NCBI RefSeq assembly: GCF_024806835.1 | Contig: NZ_JANTYU010000004.1 | Location: 62,001 to 126,000 of the forward strand | DNA from: Xanthomonas sp. 3793 | Lineage (GTDB): Bacteria; Pseudomonadota; Gammaproteobacteria; Xanthomonadales; Xanthomonadaceae | DNA: 64,000 nucleotides | Reading direction: 5' to 3' | In this document: positions 46,584 through 56,067 of the stretch, in pieces | Layout: every line of letters begins with the position of its first letter | Position numbering within the stretch: the first letter of the stretch is position 1 | Made by a program: the position numbers and the translations under genes | The notes under the pieces: generated by a model | What the model saw: only the letters and a program-made list of their open reading frames with translations | The model's database searches: none | Told to the model about the DNA's origin: nothing

Positions 46584-49298
46584 ATGCACACTCCCCGTAC
46601 CCTCCATCGTCTGAGCTGCGCTATCGCACTGGTGCTGTCTGCGCCCGTCCTGGCAGAGACGCCGGAACTTGCCACCACCACCCTGGATTCGGTCAACGTG
46701 CAGGCCAAGCATGCCGCCACGCCCGGCTCGATCAACGAGCAACGCCTGTCCAGCAGCGTCAACAGCGTGATGAGCAAGCAACAGATCGACGCCATCCCCT
46801 CCGGCGGCATTGCCGATGTGGTGGCGCACATGCCGGGCTTGTCGTCGTACAGCGACATGCATCTGGGCCAGGCCACCACCGGCGAGAACGCCTACGTCAG
46901 CATCCGCGGCATGGACGCCAGCTACAACGCGTACACGCTCAACGGCTTCGGCATGCCGGAAACCGATTCGTCGACGCGCGCGATCTCCTTGAACATGCTG
47001 GCGCCGTTCGGCATCCAGTCGGTGCAGGTGTCCAAGTCGCCCACACCCGACATGCCCGGTGACGCCATCGGCGGTGCGATCGATATGCGCACGCCCAACG
47101 CGTTCGATTTCGACCAGGAGTTTTATGCCAAGAGCACCGCGCAAGGCCAGCTCAACAAGCTGGCCTCGCATCTGGGCGGCAAGGACACCGGCGCCACGTT
47201 CCAGCAGGAGATCGCCTGGAAATTCGGCAGCGACCATGCCTTTGGCGTTTACGCATCGGCCTATTACGGCAAGAACAACAACATGGCGCAGGCACCGGCG
47301 CCCAACAGCAAATACGTGCCTGCCGACCCCGCACTGGCCAACGCAACCGATCTACGCGCTGCCGGCCCGCTGATCAGCACACGCTACAAATACAGCCTGT
47401 ACACCAGCCAGATCGAACGCTATGGCGGCAACCTCTCGCTCGATTGGCAAGGCGACAACAGTGCGCTCTATGCACGCGCCATCTACGGCAGCTACGGCGT
47501 CACCGGGCAGCAGGATCAATCCAGCGCACGCCTGGAAACCTATCGCAACCAACCCACGGCGGTGCGTGGCGGCTACTTCAATACCCACGACATCGACGAG
47601 AAGCTGGCGACTTTGCAGCTTGGCGGCCAGACCACGCTGGACCGTCTGCGCTTGGACTACGGGACCTCGGTCGGGCGCGGCACGCGCAGCCGGCCGGATT
47701 ATGTTTCGGCCAGTCTGTATGGCTATACCCCGGGCAGCTTCGCCTTCGACCTCAGCGACCCGACCTACCCCAGCATCGGTCCCAGCTCGGCGGCGTTGAA
47801 GGAGTTCTTCTACAACCTGGATTCGTCGCTGCTGTGGAAAGTGCAAGGCCACGATGCCGGCAGTCACGACAACCGCCTCAACGCGCATACCGACATCACC
47901 TACCAGGTCGATGGCGACGTGCTGGACAGCGTCAAGGTCGGCCTGTCTGCCGATCACTCCGACCGCGGTGCGTACGACCACCCGTTCTTCCACAAGGACG
48001 GCAACTTCGTGACCAGCGGGCCCTATTTTGGTGGCCCCAATTACGCCTTCCCCACCGCTGGCGGCCCCCCGCTGAGCGCCATCCCCGGCCGCCTGACCTA
48101 CAACGCCTTCGATGGGCACTACGCAGGTCCGTTCAAACTGCTGGACCGCAACTGGATGCGCGCGCAGGCCCTGCCCTACAAGTACGTCGACGACCCCAAC
48201 GGCGCAGGCGTCTACACCGCCAATGACTACAACGCCAACACCACGTCCAGCACCGAGGCGATCTATTCGGGCTACGCGATGGCCGCGCTGCATATCGGCC
48301 AGGTCAGCATCCTGCCCGGCGTGCGCTACGAGTTGACCCGCTACTCGGCCGATTCCTGGCAATCCAGCGGCGACGGCACCAGCGGCGGCTTCGTCGGCAC
48401 CGGCAGCACCTATGGGCAAGTCCTGCCCGGTATCAGCATCAACTATCGACCCGACGATCTCACTGTCTACCGCGCCGCGCTGCGCCGCAGTTTCAGCCGC
48501 CCGGCCTTCGGCCTGATTTCCGGCGAGACGGTGTACACCATCGACGACACCCAGCGCGTGGTCGGCATTTCCAGACCCAACCCCGATCTGCAGCCGAGCA
48601 AGGCCGACAACGCAGACCTGTCGGCCGAGTTCTACGACCACAACGGCGGCGTGCTCAGCGCGTCGACCTACTACAAGCGGATCACCGGCTTCATCTACAC
48701 CTCGCAATCGGCCACCAGCAACGACAACACACTCGGCGGATTGGTACCCACCGGCACCACCTTCGAAAACGGCGTGCCGGTGACCATGCCGCAGAACGGC
48801 GGTACTGCCACGCTGTACGGGCTGGAGCTGGCCGGCAGCAAGCGCCTGCAGGACCTGCCGGGCATCTGGAGCAAGCTTGGCGTCACCGCCAACCTCACCT
48901 TGCAGCGCAGCGAAGCGGACAGCAAACGGGCCGACCAGCCGGAAAAAACCTGGTTGCCGCGTGCGCCGGAGCGTATCTACAACCTGGATCTGTTCTACGA
49001 CGATGCGCACCTGCGCGCCGACCTGAGCTACAACTACACCGGCCTGCAATTGCTGGGGCTGACCACCGACCGGCTCAATTACTATCTGCAGCCGGTCAAG
49101 TCGCTGGACTTCAACGCCACCTATCACCTGCCGTACCACGTCGACGTGGGCGTATCGGCCAAGAACCTGCTCAACGCCGCCACGTTCTACGAAACCCAGG
49201 GCAAGTCCGATCGCTACATGGCTTACGACCCCGGCGCCGATGGCGCTTACGTGCAGACCGGGCGGGTGTACCTGCTGACAGTGGGCTATACCTACTGA
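46584..49298 (+). CDS. Large TonB-dependent receptor, possible phosphoinositide/inositol-phosphate scavenging partner
   Basis: 904 residues. Signal peptide to VLAETPE; the plug domain contains SVNVQAKHAATPGSI, IADVVAHMPGLSSYSDMHLGQATTGENAYVSIRGMDASYNAYTLNG (partly quoted) and VSKSPTPDMPGDAIGGAIDM. The barrel runs to the C-terminal VYLLTVGYTY. This is the Xanthomonas/Caulobacter-type large receptor class used for uptake of substrates such as sugars. It starts 131 bp after the phospholipase gene, so a role in importing its products is a reasonable guess. No iron box seen. Confidence 0.92.
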   Translation: MHTPRTLHRLSCAIALVLSAPVLAETPELATTTLDSVNVQAKHAATPGSINEQRLSSSVNSVMSKQQIDAIPSGGIADVVAHMPGLSSYSDMHLGQATTGENAYVSIRGMDASYNAYTLNGFGMPETDSSTRAISLNMLAPFGIQSVQVSKSPTPDMPGDAIGGAIDMRTPNAFDFDQEFYAKSTAQGQLNKLASHLGGKDTGATFQQEIAWKFGSDHAFGVYASAYYGKNNNMAQAPAPNSKYVPADPALANATDLRAAGPLISTRYKYSLYTSQIERYGGNLSLDWQGDNSALYARAIYGSYGVTGQQDQSSARLETYRNQPTAVRGGYFNTHDIDEKLATLQLGGQTTLDRLRLDYGTSVGRGTRSRPDYVSASLYGYTPGSFAFDLSDPTYPSIGPSSAALKEFFYNLDSSLLWKVQGHDAGSHDNRLNAHTDITYQVDGDVLDSVKVGLSADHSDRGAYDHPFFHKDGNFVTSGPYFGGPNYAFPTAGGPPLSAIPGRLTYNAFDGHYAGPFKLLDRNWMRAQALPYKYVDDPNGAGVYTANDYNANTTSSTEAIYSGYAMAALHIGQVSILPGVRYELTRYSADSWQSSGDGTSGGFVGTGSTYGQVLPGISINYRPDDLTVYRAALRRSFSRPAFGLISGETVYTIDDTQRVVGISRPNPDLQPSKADNADLSAEFYDHNGGVLSASTYYKRITGFIYTSQSATSNDNTLGGLVPTGTTFENGVPVTMPQNGGTATLYGLELAGSKRLQDLPGIWSKLGVTANLTLQRSEADSKRADQPEKTWLPRAPERIYNLDLFYDDAHLRADLSYNYTGLQLLGLTTDRLNYYLQPVKSLDFNATYHLPYHVDVGVSAKNLLNAATFYETQGKSDRYMAYDPGADGAYVQTGRVYLLTVGYTY

Positions 49299-49613
49299 CC
49301 ATCGGGCCAGTGCGGTAGGCGACCAGGCGGGTGCTCTTGCACGTGGGCGCACAGGTCATCGGTCGATTGTCTGCGCATGACGCAGGCGGTCGGCCTCCGA
49401 TCAATGCTGCGAGGTCTCGCAAGCCACCCTTCATGCCCCCGCGTGCAACGCGGTGGCGTCGTGAGGACGGCCGCGCAACCTGGAACCGCACCGCCCTCAT
49501 CGAGCAAGGACCGCAGCGCCATCGCGCCTCAGTCAGTCCGGGTGCAGCCATTTCACGCAGCAAACGCAGGCCGCTGCGGCACTGTGCGCGCTTGCCTCTT
49601 TGCGGACCTGCAC
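49299..49613. other. 315-bp interval before the L,D-transpeptidase gene
   Basis: No gene, terminator or repeat was recognised. Open frames upstream of 49614 in the transpeptidase frame exist but look non-coding. Confidence 0.5.
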
Positions 49614-50600
49614 ATGCCCCCTCGCTCTTACGCTCGCGTCTGTTTGCTCGCCCTGTCGTTGAGCGCTTCGTTGTCTGCGCTGGCACAAGCACCGCAAGCT
49701 GCGCCTGCTGCCGCCCCTGCGCCGACGGCGACGCCTGCCGCAAAGGCCGTCGCCACCGGCCCACGCTCGGACCTGCATGCGCAGGTGCTGCTGGACCGCG
49801 CGCATTTTTCCCCAGGCCAGATCGATGGCGAACGTGGCTCGAATCAGAAGCGCGCGGTCTCCGGATTTCAGGCCGCACACGACATCAAGGTGACCGGCGA
49901 ACTGGACGATGCCACCTGGCAGGCCTTGCAGGCCGACAGCACACCGGCATTGGTGCAGTACACGCTCACCGATGCCGACGTTGCCGGCCCGTTCCAGGCG
50001 ATCCCCAAGGGCCCGGCCGAGCAGGCCAAGCTGCCTTCGCTCGGCTACACCTCGGTGGATGAATCCCTGGGCGAGCGCTTTCATGCCGACCCTGCGTTGC
50101 TGCGCCAGCTCAACCCCGGCATGGATCTGAGCAAGGCCGGCAACGCGATCCAGGTTCCCAACATTGACGGCGTCGCGCCTCTGGCCAAGCCTGCCAAGCT
50201 AGTCGTGGACAAATCCGACTCGACGCTGCGCCTGTTCGATGCCGACGGCAAGGTCTATGCGCAGTTCCCGGTGTCGTCGGGCAGCAAGCACGATCCGTTG
50301 CCGATCGGCCGCTGGAAGATCCTGGGCATCTCGCGCGACCCGGTGTTCAAGTACAACCCCAAACTGTTCTGGGACGCGAAAAAGGGCGATCAAAAGGCGA
50401 CGTTGCCGTCTGGCCCGAACAACCCGGTTGGCCGTGTGTGGATCGACCTGTCCAAGCCGCATTACGGCTTGCACGGTACGCCGGAGCCCGGCCATGTCGG
50501 CAAGACCGAATCGCATGGGTGCGTGCGTCTGACCAATTGGGACGTGGTCAATCTGGCCAGCGTGGTCGGCCCGTCGGTCCCGGTGGTGATGCAGGAGTAA
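49614..50600 (+). CDS. L,D-transpeptidase (YkuD) with N-terminal peptidoglycan-binding domain
   Basis: 328 residues. Signal peptide to LAQAP, an Ala/Pro linker, a peptidoglycan-binding helix bundle ([20 protein letters not shown] ... [11 protein letters not shown]), a LysM-like stretch ([20 protein letters not shown]), then the YkuD domain with catalytic [20 protein letters not shown] (H and C of SHGCVR). These enzymes make 3-3 cross-links or anchor lipoproteins to peptidoglycan. Followed three bases later by the M23 peptidase gene, a cell-wall pair. Confidence 0.92.
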   Translation: MPPRSYARVCLLALSLSASLSALAQAPQAAPAAAPAPTATPAAKAVATGPRSDLHAQVLLDRAHFSPGQIDGERGSNQKRAVSGFQAAHDIKVTGELDDATWQALQADSTPALVQYTLTDADVAGPFQAIPKGPAEQAKLPSLGYTSVDESLGERFHADPALLRQLNPGMDLSKAGNAIQVPNIDGVAPLAKPAKLVVDKSDSTLRLFDADGKVYAQFPVSSGSKHDPLPIGRWKILGISRDPVFKYNPKLFWDAKKGDQKATLPSGPNNPVGRVWIDLSKPHYGLHGTPEPGHVGKTESHGCVRLTNWDVVNLASVVGPSVPVVMQE

Positions 50601-50602
50601 GC

Positions 50603-51304
50603 ATGAAACTGCTGATCATTCTGGTTGCAGGCGTGGCGATCGGTGCAGGCGGGTATTGGTGGCTGGAACGCGGCGTGCCGGAGGCGACGGTCACGCAGCC
50701 GGCGAGCGCGTCGACCGTGGCTGCGCAACCCGCGAACCAGATCGTCGCCTCCGCACCTGCTGCGCAACCTGCGCCATCGATGGCAGCCGATGCTGCAGTC
50801 GCAGGGCCGAGTCCAGTTGCAGCTGCAGCAGCTGCGCCGGCAACCGATGCGCAGTCGACGGGCAACGTCCTGCTGATCCCGGTCCAGGGCATCGACCGCG
50901 GCCAACTGCAGGACACCTTTACCGATGCACGCAGCGAAGGCCGCGTGCATGATGCCATCGACATCCTGGCCCCGGCCGGCACGCCGGTGCTTGCCGTGGC
51001 AGATGGCACGGTGGAAAAACTGTTCGACAGCGACCGCGGCGGCTTGACGGTATACCAGTTCGAGCCCGGCGGCGCGTACTGCTATTACTACGCCCATCTG
51101 CAGCGCTACGCCGATGGCCTGGCCGAAAAACAATCCATCAAGCGTGGCCAGGTGATCGGCTATGTCGGCAGCACCGGCAATGCCGATCCGGCCGCACCGC
51201 ATCTGCACTTCGAGATCCATCGCCTGGGTCCGGAAAAGCAGTGGTGGAAGGGTGAGGCATTGAATCCCTACCCCGTCCTGCACGGCGATCGGCCCCTTCA
51301 GTAA
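50603..51304 (+). CDS. M23 family metallopeptidase, membrane-anchored
   Basis: 233 residues. N-terminal hydrophobic anchor ([18 protein letters not shown]), a long Ala/Pro/Gln linker, and a C-terminal LytM/M23 domain. Zinc ligands are in [16 protein letters not shown] (H-x3-D) and HLHFEIH; the catalytic His lies in YYYAHLQRY. Cleaves peptidoglycan cross-bridges or regulates amidases. It lies 2 bp after the L,D-transpeptidase stop, so the two are co-translated and probably act together on the wall. Confidence 0.92.
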   Translation: MKLLIILVAGVAIGAGGYWWLERGVPEATVTQPASASTVAAQPANQIVASAPAAQPAPSMAADAAVAGPSPVAAAAAAPATDAQSTGNVLLIPVQGIDRGQLQDTFTDARSEGRVHDAIDILAPAGTPVLAVADGTVEKLFDSDRGGLTVYQFEPGGAYCYYYAHLQRYADGLAEKQSIKRGQVIGYVGSTGNADPAAPHLHFEIHRLGPEKQWWKGEALNPYPVLHGDRPLQ

Positions 51305-51568
51305 GAGCGGCTAACAAAGCGTGGCGGGCAGTCGTGAGGTGGTGTGGACGGCACGGAGAAACCGGGGTGTAGGCGTGGTACATGCCGCACCGAGCACCGG
51401 CCGCGCCCCCTGGCGGTGCACAGTCGGCTTGTTCGTTGCTCCAAGGCAACCCTGCAGCACGCGCCATACAGAGGCCGCGCGGTGTGAGGTACTGGTGGCA
51501 TTGCAGCAACTTGCACGCGGCGATGCCGTCGAACGACATCGCCGCGCTGCCTGACAGGTGAGATCAGA
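51305..51568. other. 264-bp interval with a dispersed repeat element (copy A)
   Basis: Convergent genes flank it. From 51309 it matches a second copy at 61228 in blocks (see findings). The last 15 bp hold three gatca units (gatcagatcagatcag). Confidence 0.6.
51309..51430. repeat. Dispersed intergenic repeat, copy A
   Basis: ggctaacaaagcgtggcggg at 51309 matches 61228 in 20 of 24 positions over the first block, all four differences being A/G transitions. accgg recurs at offset 52 (53 in copy B) and gccccctggcg at offset 96 (100 in copy B). Likely member of a genome-wide repeat family. Confidence 0.75.
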
Positions 51569-52333
51569 TCAGATCAGCATCCCGCCCGACACCTCGATAC
51601 GCTGCGCATTGATCCATCCGGTGCCCGGCGCCAGCAAGGCCGCCACGACCGGCCCGATATCGTCCGGCAGTCCGGGGCGGCCCAATGCGGTAACCGAGGA
51701 CACCATCGCATTGACCTGCGCGTTGTCGCGGACGCTGCCGCCATTGAAGTCGGTTTCGATGGCGCCCGGCGCCAGCGTGTTCGCGCGAATGCCGCGTGCA
51801 CCCAACTCTTTTGCAAGATAGCGGGTAAACACTTCCACCCCGCCCTTCATCATCGCGTAGGCCGACGAACCCGGCAGCGCAAAACGTGCAAGGCCGCTGG
51901 ACACGTTGAGGATGCGTCCGCCATCGGCGATCAGCGGCAGCAGTGCCTGGGTCAGAAAATACGGCCCCTTGAGATGGATATCGACCAGCGCATCGAACTG
52001 CGCGGGCGTGGTGTCGGCAATGGCTGCATGCAATCCGGTACCGGCGTTGTTGACCAGCGCATCGAACTGCGAGCGCCCCCACTCGGCCAGCACGTCCTTC
52101 AGCTGCGCTACGAATGCGGGGAAGGTATCGGCCAGCGCGACATCCAGCGGCAACGCATGCGCGCGACGGCCCAGCGCCTGGATCTCGGCCACCACGGCGG
52201 CGGCTTCGCCGGCCTGGCTGCGGTAGGTCAACACGATATCGTTGCCTTCGGCAGCGAGCGCAAGCGCGGCATTGCGGCCCAGGCCACGACTACCGCCGGT
52301 GATCAAGGTGATGGGTGTGGTGGTGGTCGACAT
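51569..52333 (-). CDS. SDR family oxidoreductase divergent from a LysR gene
   Basis: 254 residues. Classical SDR: TGGSRGLG (N-terminal cofactor site), NNAG (ALVNNAGTGLH), catalytic Ser (LNVSSGLARF) and YAMMKGG (YxxxK); the TGxxxGxG pattern and length fit NADP-dependent reductases. The C-terminus WINAQRIEVSGGMLI is typical. Transcribed divergently from the LysR regulator, which probably controls it. Physiological substrate unknown. Confidence 0.92.
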   Translation of the reverse strand: MSTTTTPITLITGGSRGLGRNAALALAAEGNDIVLTYRSQAGEAAAVVAEIQALGRRAHALPLDVALADTFPAFVAQLKDVLAEWGRSQFDALVNNAGTGLHAAIADTTPAQFDALVDIHLKGPYFLTQALLPLIADGGRILNVSSGLARFALPGSSAYAMMKGGVEVFTRYLAKELGARGIRANTLAPGAIETDFNGGSVRDNAQVNAMVSSVTALGRPGLPDDIGPVVAALLAPGTGWINAQRIEVSGGMLI

Positions 52334-52433
52334 CGGCACGCTCCATAAGTGGGTGTGGCCCAGCCTATTGCGCTTGCCGCACCGCATAAATCGGCTCACG
52401 CTGATTGCACCGTTCAAGATAATCGACCAATCG
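52334..52433. promoter_or_regulatory. SDR/LysR divergent promoter region
   Basis: 100-bp spacer between divergent starts, the usual place for a LysR-type operator. AT-rich on its right half (gataatcgaccaatcgatgg). No unambiguous T-N11-A dyad was selected. Confidence 0.4.
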
Positions 52434-53345
52434 ATGGACACCACCGAATCGTTGCGTGCCTTCCTGCGCGTTGCCGAGCTGGGCAGTTTCACCCGCGCGG
52501 CCGAGACGCTCGGCTTGCCCAAGGCCAGCGTCTCCACCGCCGTGCAACGGCTCGAGGCTTCGCTTGGCACCCAGCTCCTGCATCGCACCACACGGCGCGT
52601 GCAACTCACCGGCGACGGCGCGGCGTTCTATCAGCGCAGCCGCGACCTGCTCGACGACATGGACGAATTGCACACCATGTTTCAGCGCGAGCATGGACAG
52701 CTGCGCGGTCGCCTGCGCGTGGACATGTCCGCTGGCATCGCGCGCAATTTCGTGATCCCCGCCTTGCCCGCGTTTCTGGCACGGCACCCGCAGCTGGAAG
52801 TGGAAATCAGCGGCACCGACCGTCGCGTGGATGTGGTGCGCGAGGGATTCGACTGCGTGCTGCGCGTGGGCACGCTGGAAGACACCAGCCTGGTCGCACG
52901 CCCACTGGGCGCGTTTGGCATCGTCAGCTGCGCCAGCGCCGATTATCTTGCCCGCCGCGGCCTACCGACGCGCCTGGACGATCTGGCGCAGCACGATCTG
53001 GTGCATTACGTGCCGACGCTCGGGCAACGCTCGCCCGGCTTCGAATATCGCGACGGCCAGAGCTATCAGGTGTTGCCGATGCGCGGCCCGGTGACGGTGA
53101 ACAATGGCGATGCGTATCTGGCTGCCGCGTTGGCCGGGCTGGGCATCATCCAGGCGCCTGCCAGCCCGTTGCGCCCGCATCTGGACAGCGGCGCCCTGAT
53201 CGAAGTGCTGGCCGAGCTGGCACCCGAGCCGATGCCGGTCACGTTGCTCTATGCGCAACGCCGCCATCTGCCGCAGCGCGTACGCGCCTTCATGGACTGG
53301 GTGGCAGAGGTGATGGCGCCGCAGTTGCAGCCGTTGCTGCCTTGA
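52434..53345 (+). CDS. LysR-family transcriptional regulator
   Basis: 303 residues. N-terminal helix-turn-helix (LGSFTRAAETLGLPKASVSTAVQRLE; partly quoted) and a substrate-binding domain from about residue 90. Belongs to the large group of LysR regulators of neighbouring SDR/oxidoreductase genes (DPHB-like). ATG directly after a short leader; divergent from the SDR gene at 52333, its probable target. Effector unknown. Confidence 0.93.
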   Translation: MDTTESLRAFLRVAELGSFTRAAETLGLPKASVSTAVQRLEASLGTQLLHRTTRRVQLTGDGAAFYQRSRDLLDDMDELHTMFQREHGQLRGRLRVDMSAGIARNFVIPALPAFLARHPQLEVEISGTDRRVDVVREGFDCVLRVGTLEDTSLVARPLGAFGIVSCASADYLARRGLPTRLDDLAQHDLVHYVPTLGQRSPGFEYRDGQSYQVLPMRGPVTVNNGDAYLAAALAGLGIIQAPASPLRPHLDSGALIEVLAELAPEPMPVTLLYAQRRHLPQRVRAFMDWVAEVMAPQLQPLLP

Positions 53346-53511
53346 GCCGGCGTGCCGCGTTCTGGTCGAAGGATCGAACGCGCGTCAGTATTGCAACGCG
53401 CTCACGGACTTCCTGGCAGCGGCCACGACCAGCGGTGTCGCACGCCGTGCGGCGTTGCCTGGACGCCGCCGCAAGCAGCCGCGCCATGGCATGACAGATC
53501 GACGGAAACAC

Positions 53512-53544
53512 AAAAAACACAGGCACCCTTGCAGGTGCCTGTGT
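53512..53544 (-). terminator. Terminator of the siderophore receptor gene
   Basis: Plus-strand aaaaaa, acacaggcacc, loop cttgca, ggtgcctgtgt. Read leftward it is an 11-bp stem followed by U6. Confidence 0.92.
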
Positions 53545-53589
53545 CACTTCGGCAGGATCGAACGTCAAGCCAGCTGACGTCGCCCTCGA

Positions 53590-55773
53590 TCAGAACGCGT
53601 AGTTGAAGGTCAGCATGCCGTTGCGCGATGCGCCCCACGCGCCGTAGCCGCCATTGAATTGCGAGTAGTAGCGCTTGTCGAGCAGGTTGTCGACATTGAG
53701 CTGCACCGAGAACTGCGGCGACAGGCGGTAACGGGCGAAGGCGCTGACCAGGGCGTAGGCACTCTGCTGGAAGGTGCCGTACACCGGGTCCACGTAGTAC
53801 GAGCGGTTCTGCCAGTTGACGCCGCCACCCACGGTCAGATCGTTCCACGCGCCCTGCGGGGTGTAGCTGTTGAACAGCTTGATGGTGGTGCGCGGCAGAT
53901 GCGTATTGATCGAGGTGCCACTGTCATCGCGGGCGGTGTAGTGCGAGGCACCGAAAGTCGCATTCCAGCCAGCGGCCAGACGGCCGGACAGCTCGAAATC
54001 GAAGCCTTCGCTGACCACGCCATTGGCGGCCTCGAATGCAGACTCGCTGCTGCCCGGCACAAAGCCGCCGGTGGCCACGCCCAGGTTGTCCTGCTCGATG
54101 CGGAACAGCGCCAGCGAGGCATTGAGCTGGTCGTCGAACCAGGCTGCCTTGACGCCGGCCTCGTAGCCCTTGCCGCTCAGCGGGTCGAGGTAGCCGCCAT
54201 TGGCATCGCGCAAGGTCTGCGGATTGAAGATTTCGGTATAGCTGACGTAGGTCGACCACACGTCGTCGATGTCGTAGACCAGACCGGCGTACGGGGTGAC
54301 TTCGGTCTGGCTATCGGAGAACGGTGCAAGCCCCTGCGCCGCATCGAAGTTGCGGCCATCGATCTGCCAATCGGTATAGCGCGCGCCCACCAGCAGCGTC
54401 AGCGGCTCGGCCAGCGAGAAACGCGCGGCCACGTAGGCGGCCTTCTGCTTGATGGTGCCGTCGCTCTGCACCGTGCGCGGGCTCCAGTTGGGTTCCGGGT
54501 AGGCGCCGGTCCAACCGAAATAGCTGTCCAGCGGCGCCGGGAAATCGAAGGTGCCGTTGTTGACGTATTCGCGGCGGTTGTAGCTGGCGCCGGCCACCAG
54601 GTGATGCTCGCGGCCGAACAACTGGAACGGGCCTTCCGCGTAGACATCGGCGCCATCGGCCTTGCGCTCGGTCTGGTAGTTGCCCGAATACGGCACCACG
54701 CCGCCGCCGGTGGCACGGTCGAAACCGAAGATCGTGTAGAACGGGTAGAACAGGTGATTGGCCGCCTCGGTCTTCTCGTGGCTCACATTGGCCTTGAGCA
54801 GCCACCCGCTGTCGAAGCTCTGCTGCAGGCTGGCGAAGGTGCGCTGCAGACGCGTATCCCAGAACGTCCAGTCGGCCGCCGGATTGAACGAACGGTCGTA
54901 GTTGGTGCGGGTGCCATCGCTGTAGAACAGCGGGAAGCCGCCCCAGGTGACGTCGTCCGATTCCTTCTTCTGGTACTCGTAACCCACGCTCAGCAAGGTG
55001 CTGTCGGTGAGGTCGGCATCGATGATGGCCGAGCCGATCTTCTTGCGCAGGTTGTAGCGGTCCATGTCCGATTCGCCGTCCTGATACACACCGACCACGC
55101 GCGCGCGCACGGTGCCTTCAGGGCTTAGCGGCACGGTGACATCGGCCACGCTGCGGGTCTTGTTGAAGTCGCCACCGCCCACCGACACGGTGCCGGTGAA
55201 ATCGCGGCTCACCGCATGCTTGCGCACCAGATTGATTGAGGCCGACGGGTTGCCCGAGCCGGTCAACAGACCGGTGGCACCGCGCACCACTTCCACGCGG
55301 TCGTACAGCGCCACATCCAGCGCCGAGTCGCCATAGCTCCAGGCCTGCTCCATGTACGCCGGAATGCCGTCGAACTGGTAATTGTCGATGTAGAAACCAC
55401 GCGCATAGAACTCCAGCCGCTCGCTGTCGCTCTGCGCGACAGAAATGCCGGAGACGTTGTTGAGCACGTCGGTGATGCTCTGCAGGTTCTGGTCGTCCAT
55501 GCGCTCGCGCGTGACCACCGTGACCGACTGCGGAATCTCGCGCAGCGACAGGTTCATGCGCGTACCGGCCGTGGTCTTTTCCACCGTATAGCCCTTGACC
55601 TGCTCGCCCTGCACGTTCAGCCGGTCCAGGGTGGTGACTTCGGCTTCGCCGGCCGGGGTTTCAGCCATGGCCTGGCCTGCCGACAACGTGCACAGCGCGG
55701 CAAACACCGCATGCGACAGCGCGCGCGGGCGCAGCCCAATGGGAAGAAGACGCATTACGGTAGGACGATTCAT
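53590..55773 (-). CDS. TonB-dependent siderophore receptor (FhuE/FpvA-like)
   Basis: 727 residues. Signal peptide (to MAETP), an N-terminal extension, then the TIGR01783-type plug (SLREIPQSVTVVTRERMDDQ, LNNVSGISVAQSDSE, DRVEVVRGATGLLTGSGNPSASINLVRK) and barrel with C-terminal MLTFNYAF. Imports a ferric siderophore; identity unknown. The start MNRPTVMRLL has GGAG at the right spacing; an upstream in-frame ATG is less likely. A near-perfect Fur box lies about 100 bp upstream, so the gene should be induced by iron starvation. No siderophore synthesis genes are nearby, suggesting a xenosiderophore. Confidence 0.94.
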   Translation of the reverse strand: MNRPTVMRLLPIGLRPRALSHAVFAALCTLSAGQAMAETPAGEAEVTTLDRLNVQGEQVKGYTVEKTTAGTRMNLSLREIPQSVTVVTRERMDDQNLQSITDVLNNVSGISVAQSDSERLEFYARGFYIDNYQFDGIPAYMEQAWSYGDSALDVALYDRVEVVRGATGLLTGSGNPSASINLVRKHAVSRDFTGTVSVGGGDFNKTRSVADVTVPLSPEGTVRARVVGVYQDGESDMDRYNLRKKIGSAIIDADLTDSTLLSVGYEYQKKESDDVTWGGFPLFYSDGTRTNYDRSFNPAADWTFWDTRLQRTFASLQQSFDSGWLLKANVSHEKTEAANHLFYPFYTIFGFDRATGGGVVPYSGNYQTERKADGADVYAEGPFQLFGREHHLVAGASYNRREYVNNGTFDFPAPLDSYFGWTGAYPEPNWSPRTVQSDGTIKQKAAYVAARFSLAEPLTLLVGARYTDWQIDGRNFDAAQGLAPFSDSQTEVTPYAGLVYDIDDVWSTYVSYTEIFNPQTLRDANGGYLDPLSGKGYEAGVKAAWFDDQLNASLALFRIEQDNLGVATGGFVPGSSESAFEAANGVVSEGFDFELSGRLAAGWNATFGASHYTARDDSGTSINTHLPRTTIKLFNSYTPQGAWNDLTVGGGVNWQNRSYYVDPVYGTFQQSAYALVSAFARYRLSPQFSVQLNVDNLLDKRYYSQFNGGYGAWGASRNGMLTFNYAF

Positions 55774-55874
55774 CACAGCTCCGGCACAGACAGTCGAGGA
55801 CATCCATCACGGCAGTGCCGGACGGCGAACAAAGGGGGAGGACGCGCCACGCAACCGTGGCAGCGCACCATTTT

Positions 55875-55893
55875 AATGGGAATGATTCACATT
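55875..55893. promoter_or_regulatory. Fur box upstream of the siderophore receptor
   Basis: aatgggaatgattcacatt is a 9-1-9 palindrome with a single mismatched pair, close to the classical GAGAATGATTCTC core. It sits in an AT-rich block (ttttaatggg...attttaaata), about 100 bp upstream of the receptor start and about 175 bp from the opposite gene, so it could control both. Confidence 0.85.
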
Positions 55894-56067
55894 TTAAATA
55901 GCCGGATCGGCATTTGTTTAGCAGTGCTTGATACAAGCGAGCGCTACCAAATAGGAAGTCGCGTCCTGCAGCCATTGCGGCCGAACTCGCATAGACGCCA
56001 CACTCGGAACGGGAGCTGCTGGACAGGTGGCCGATGCAATGACGCAACGCACTACGATGGGAATCAC

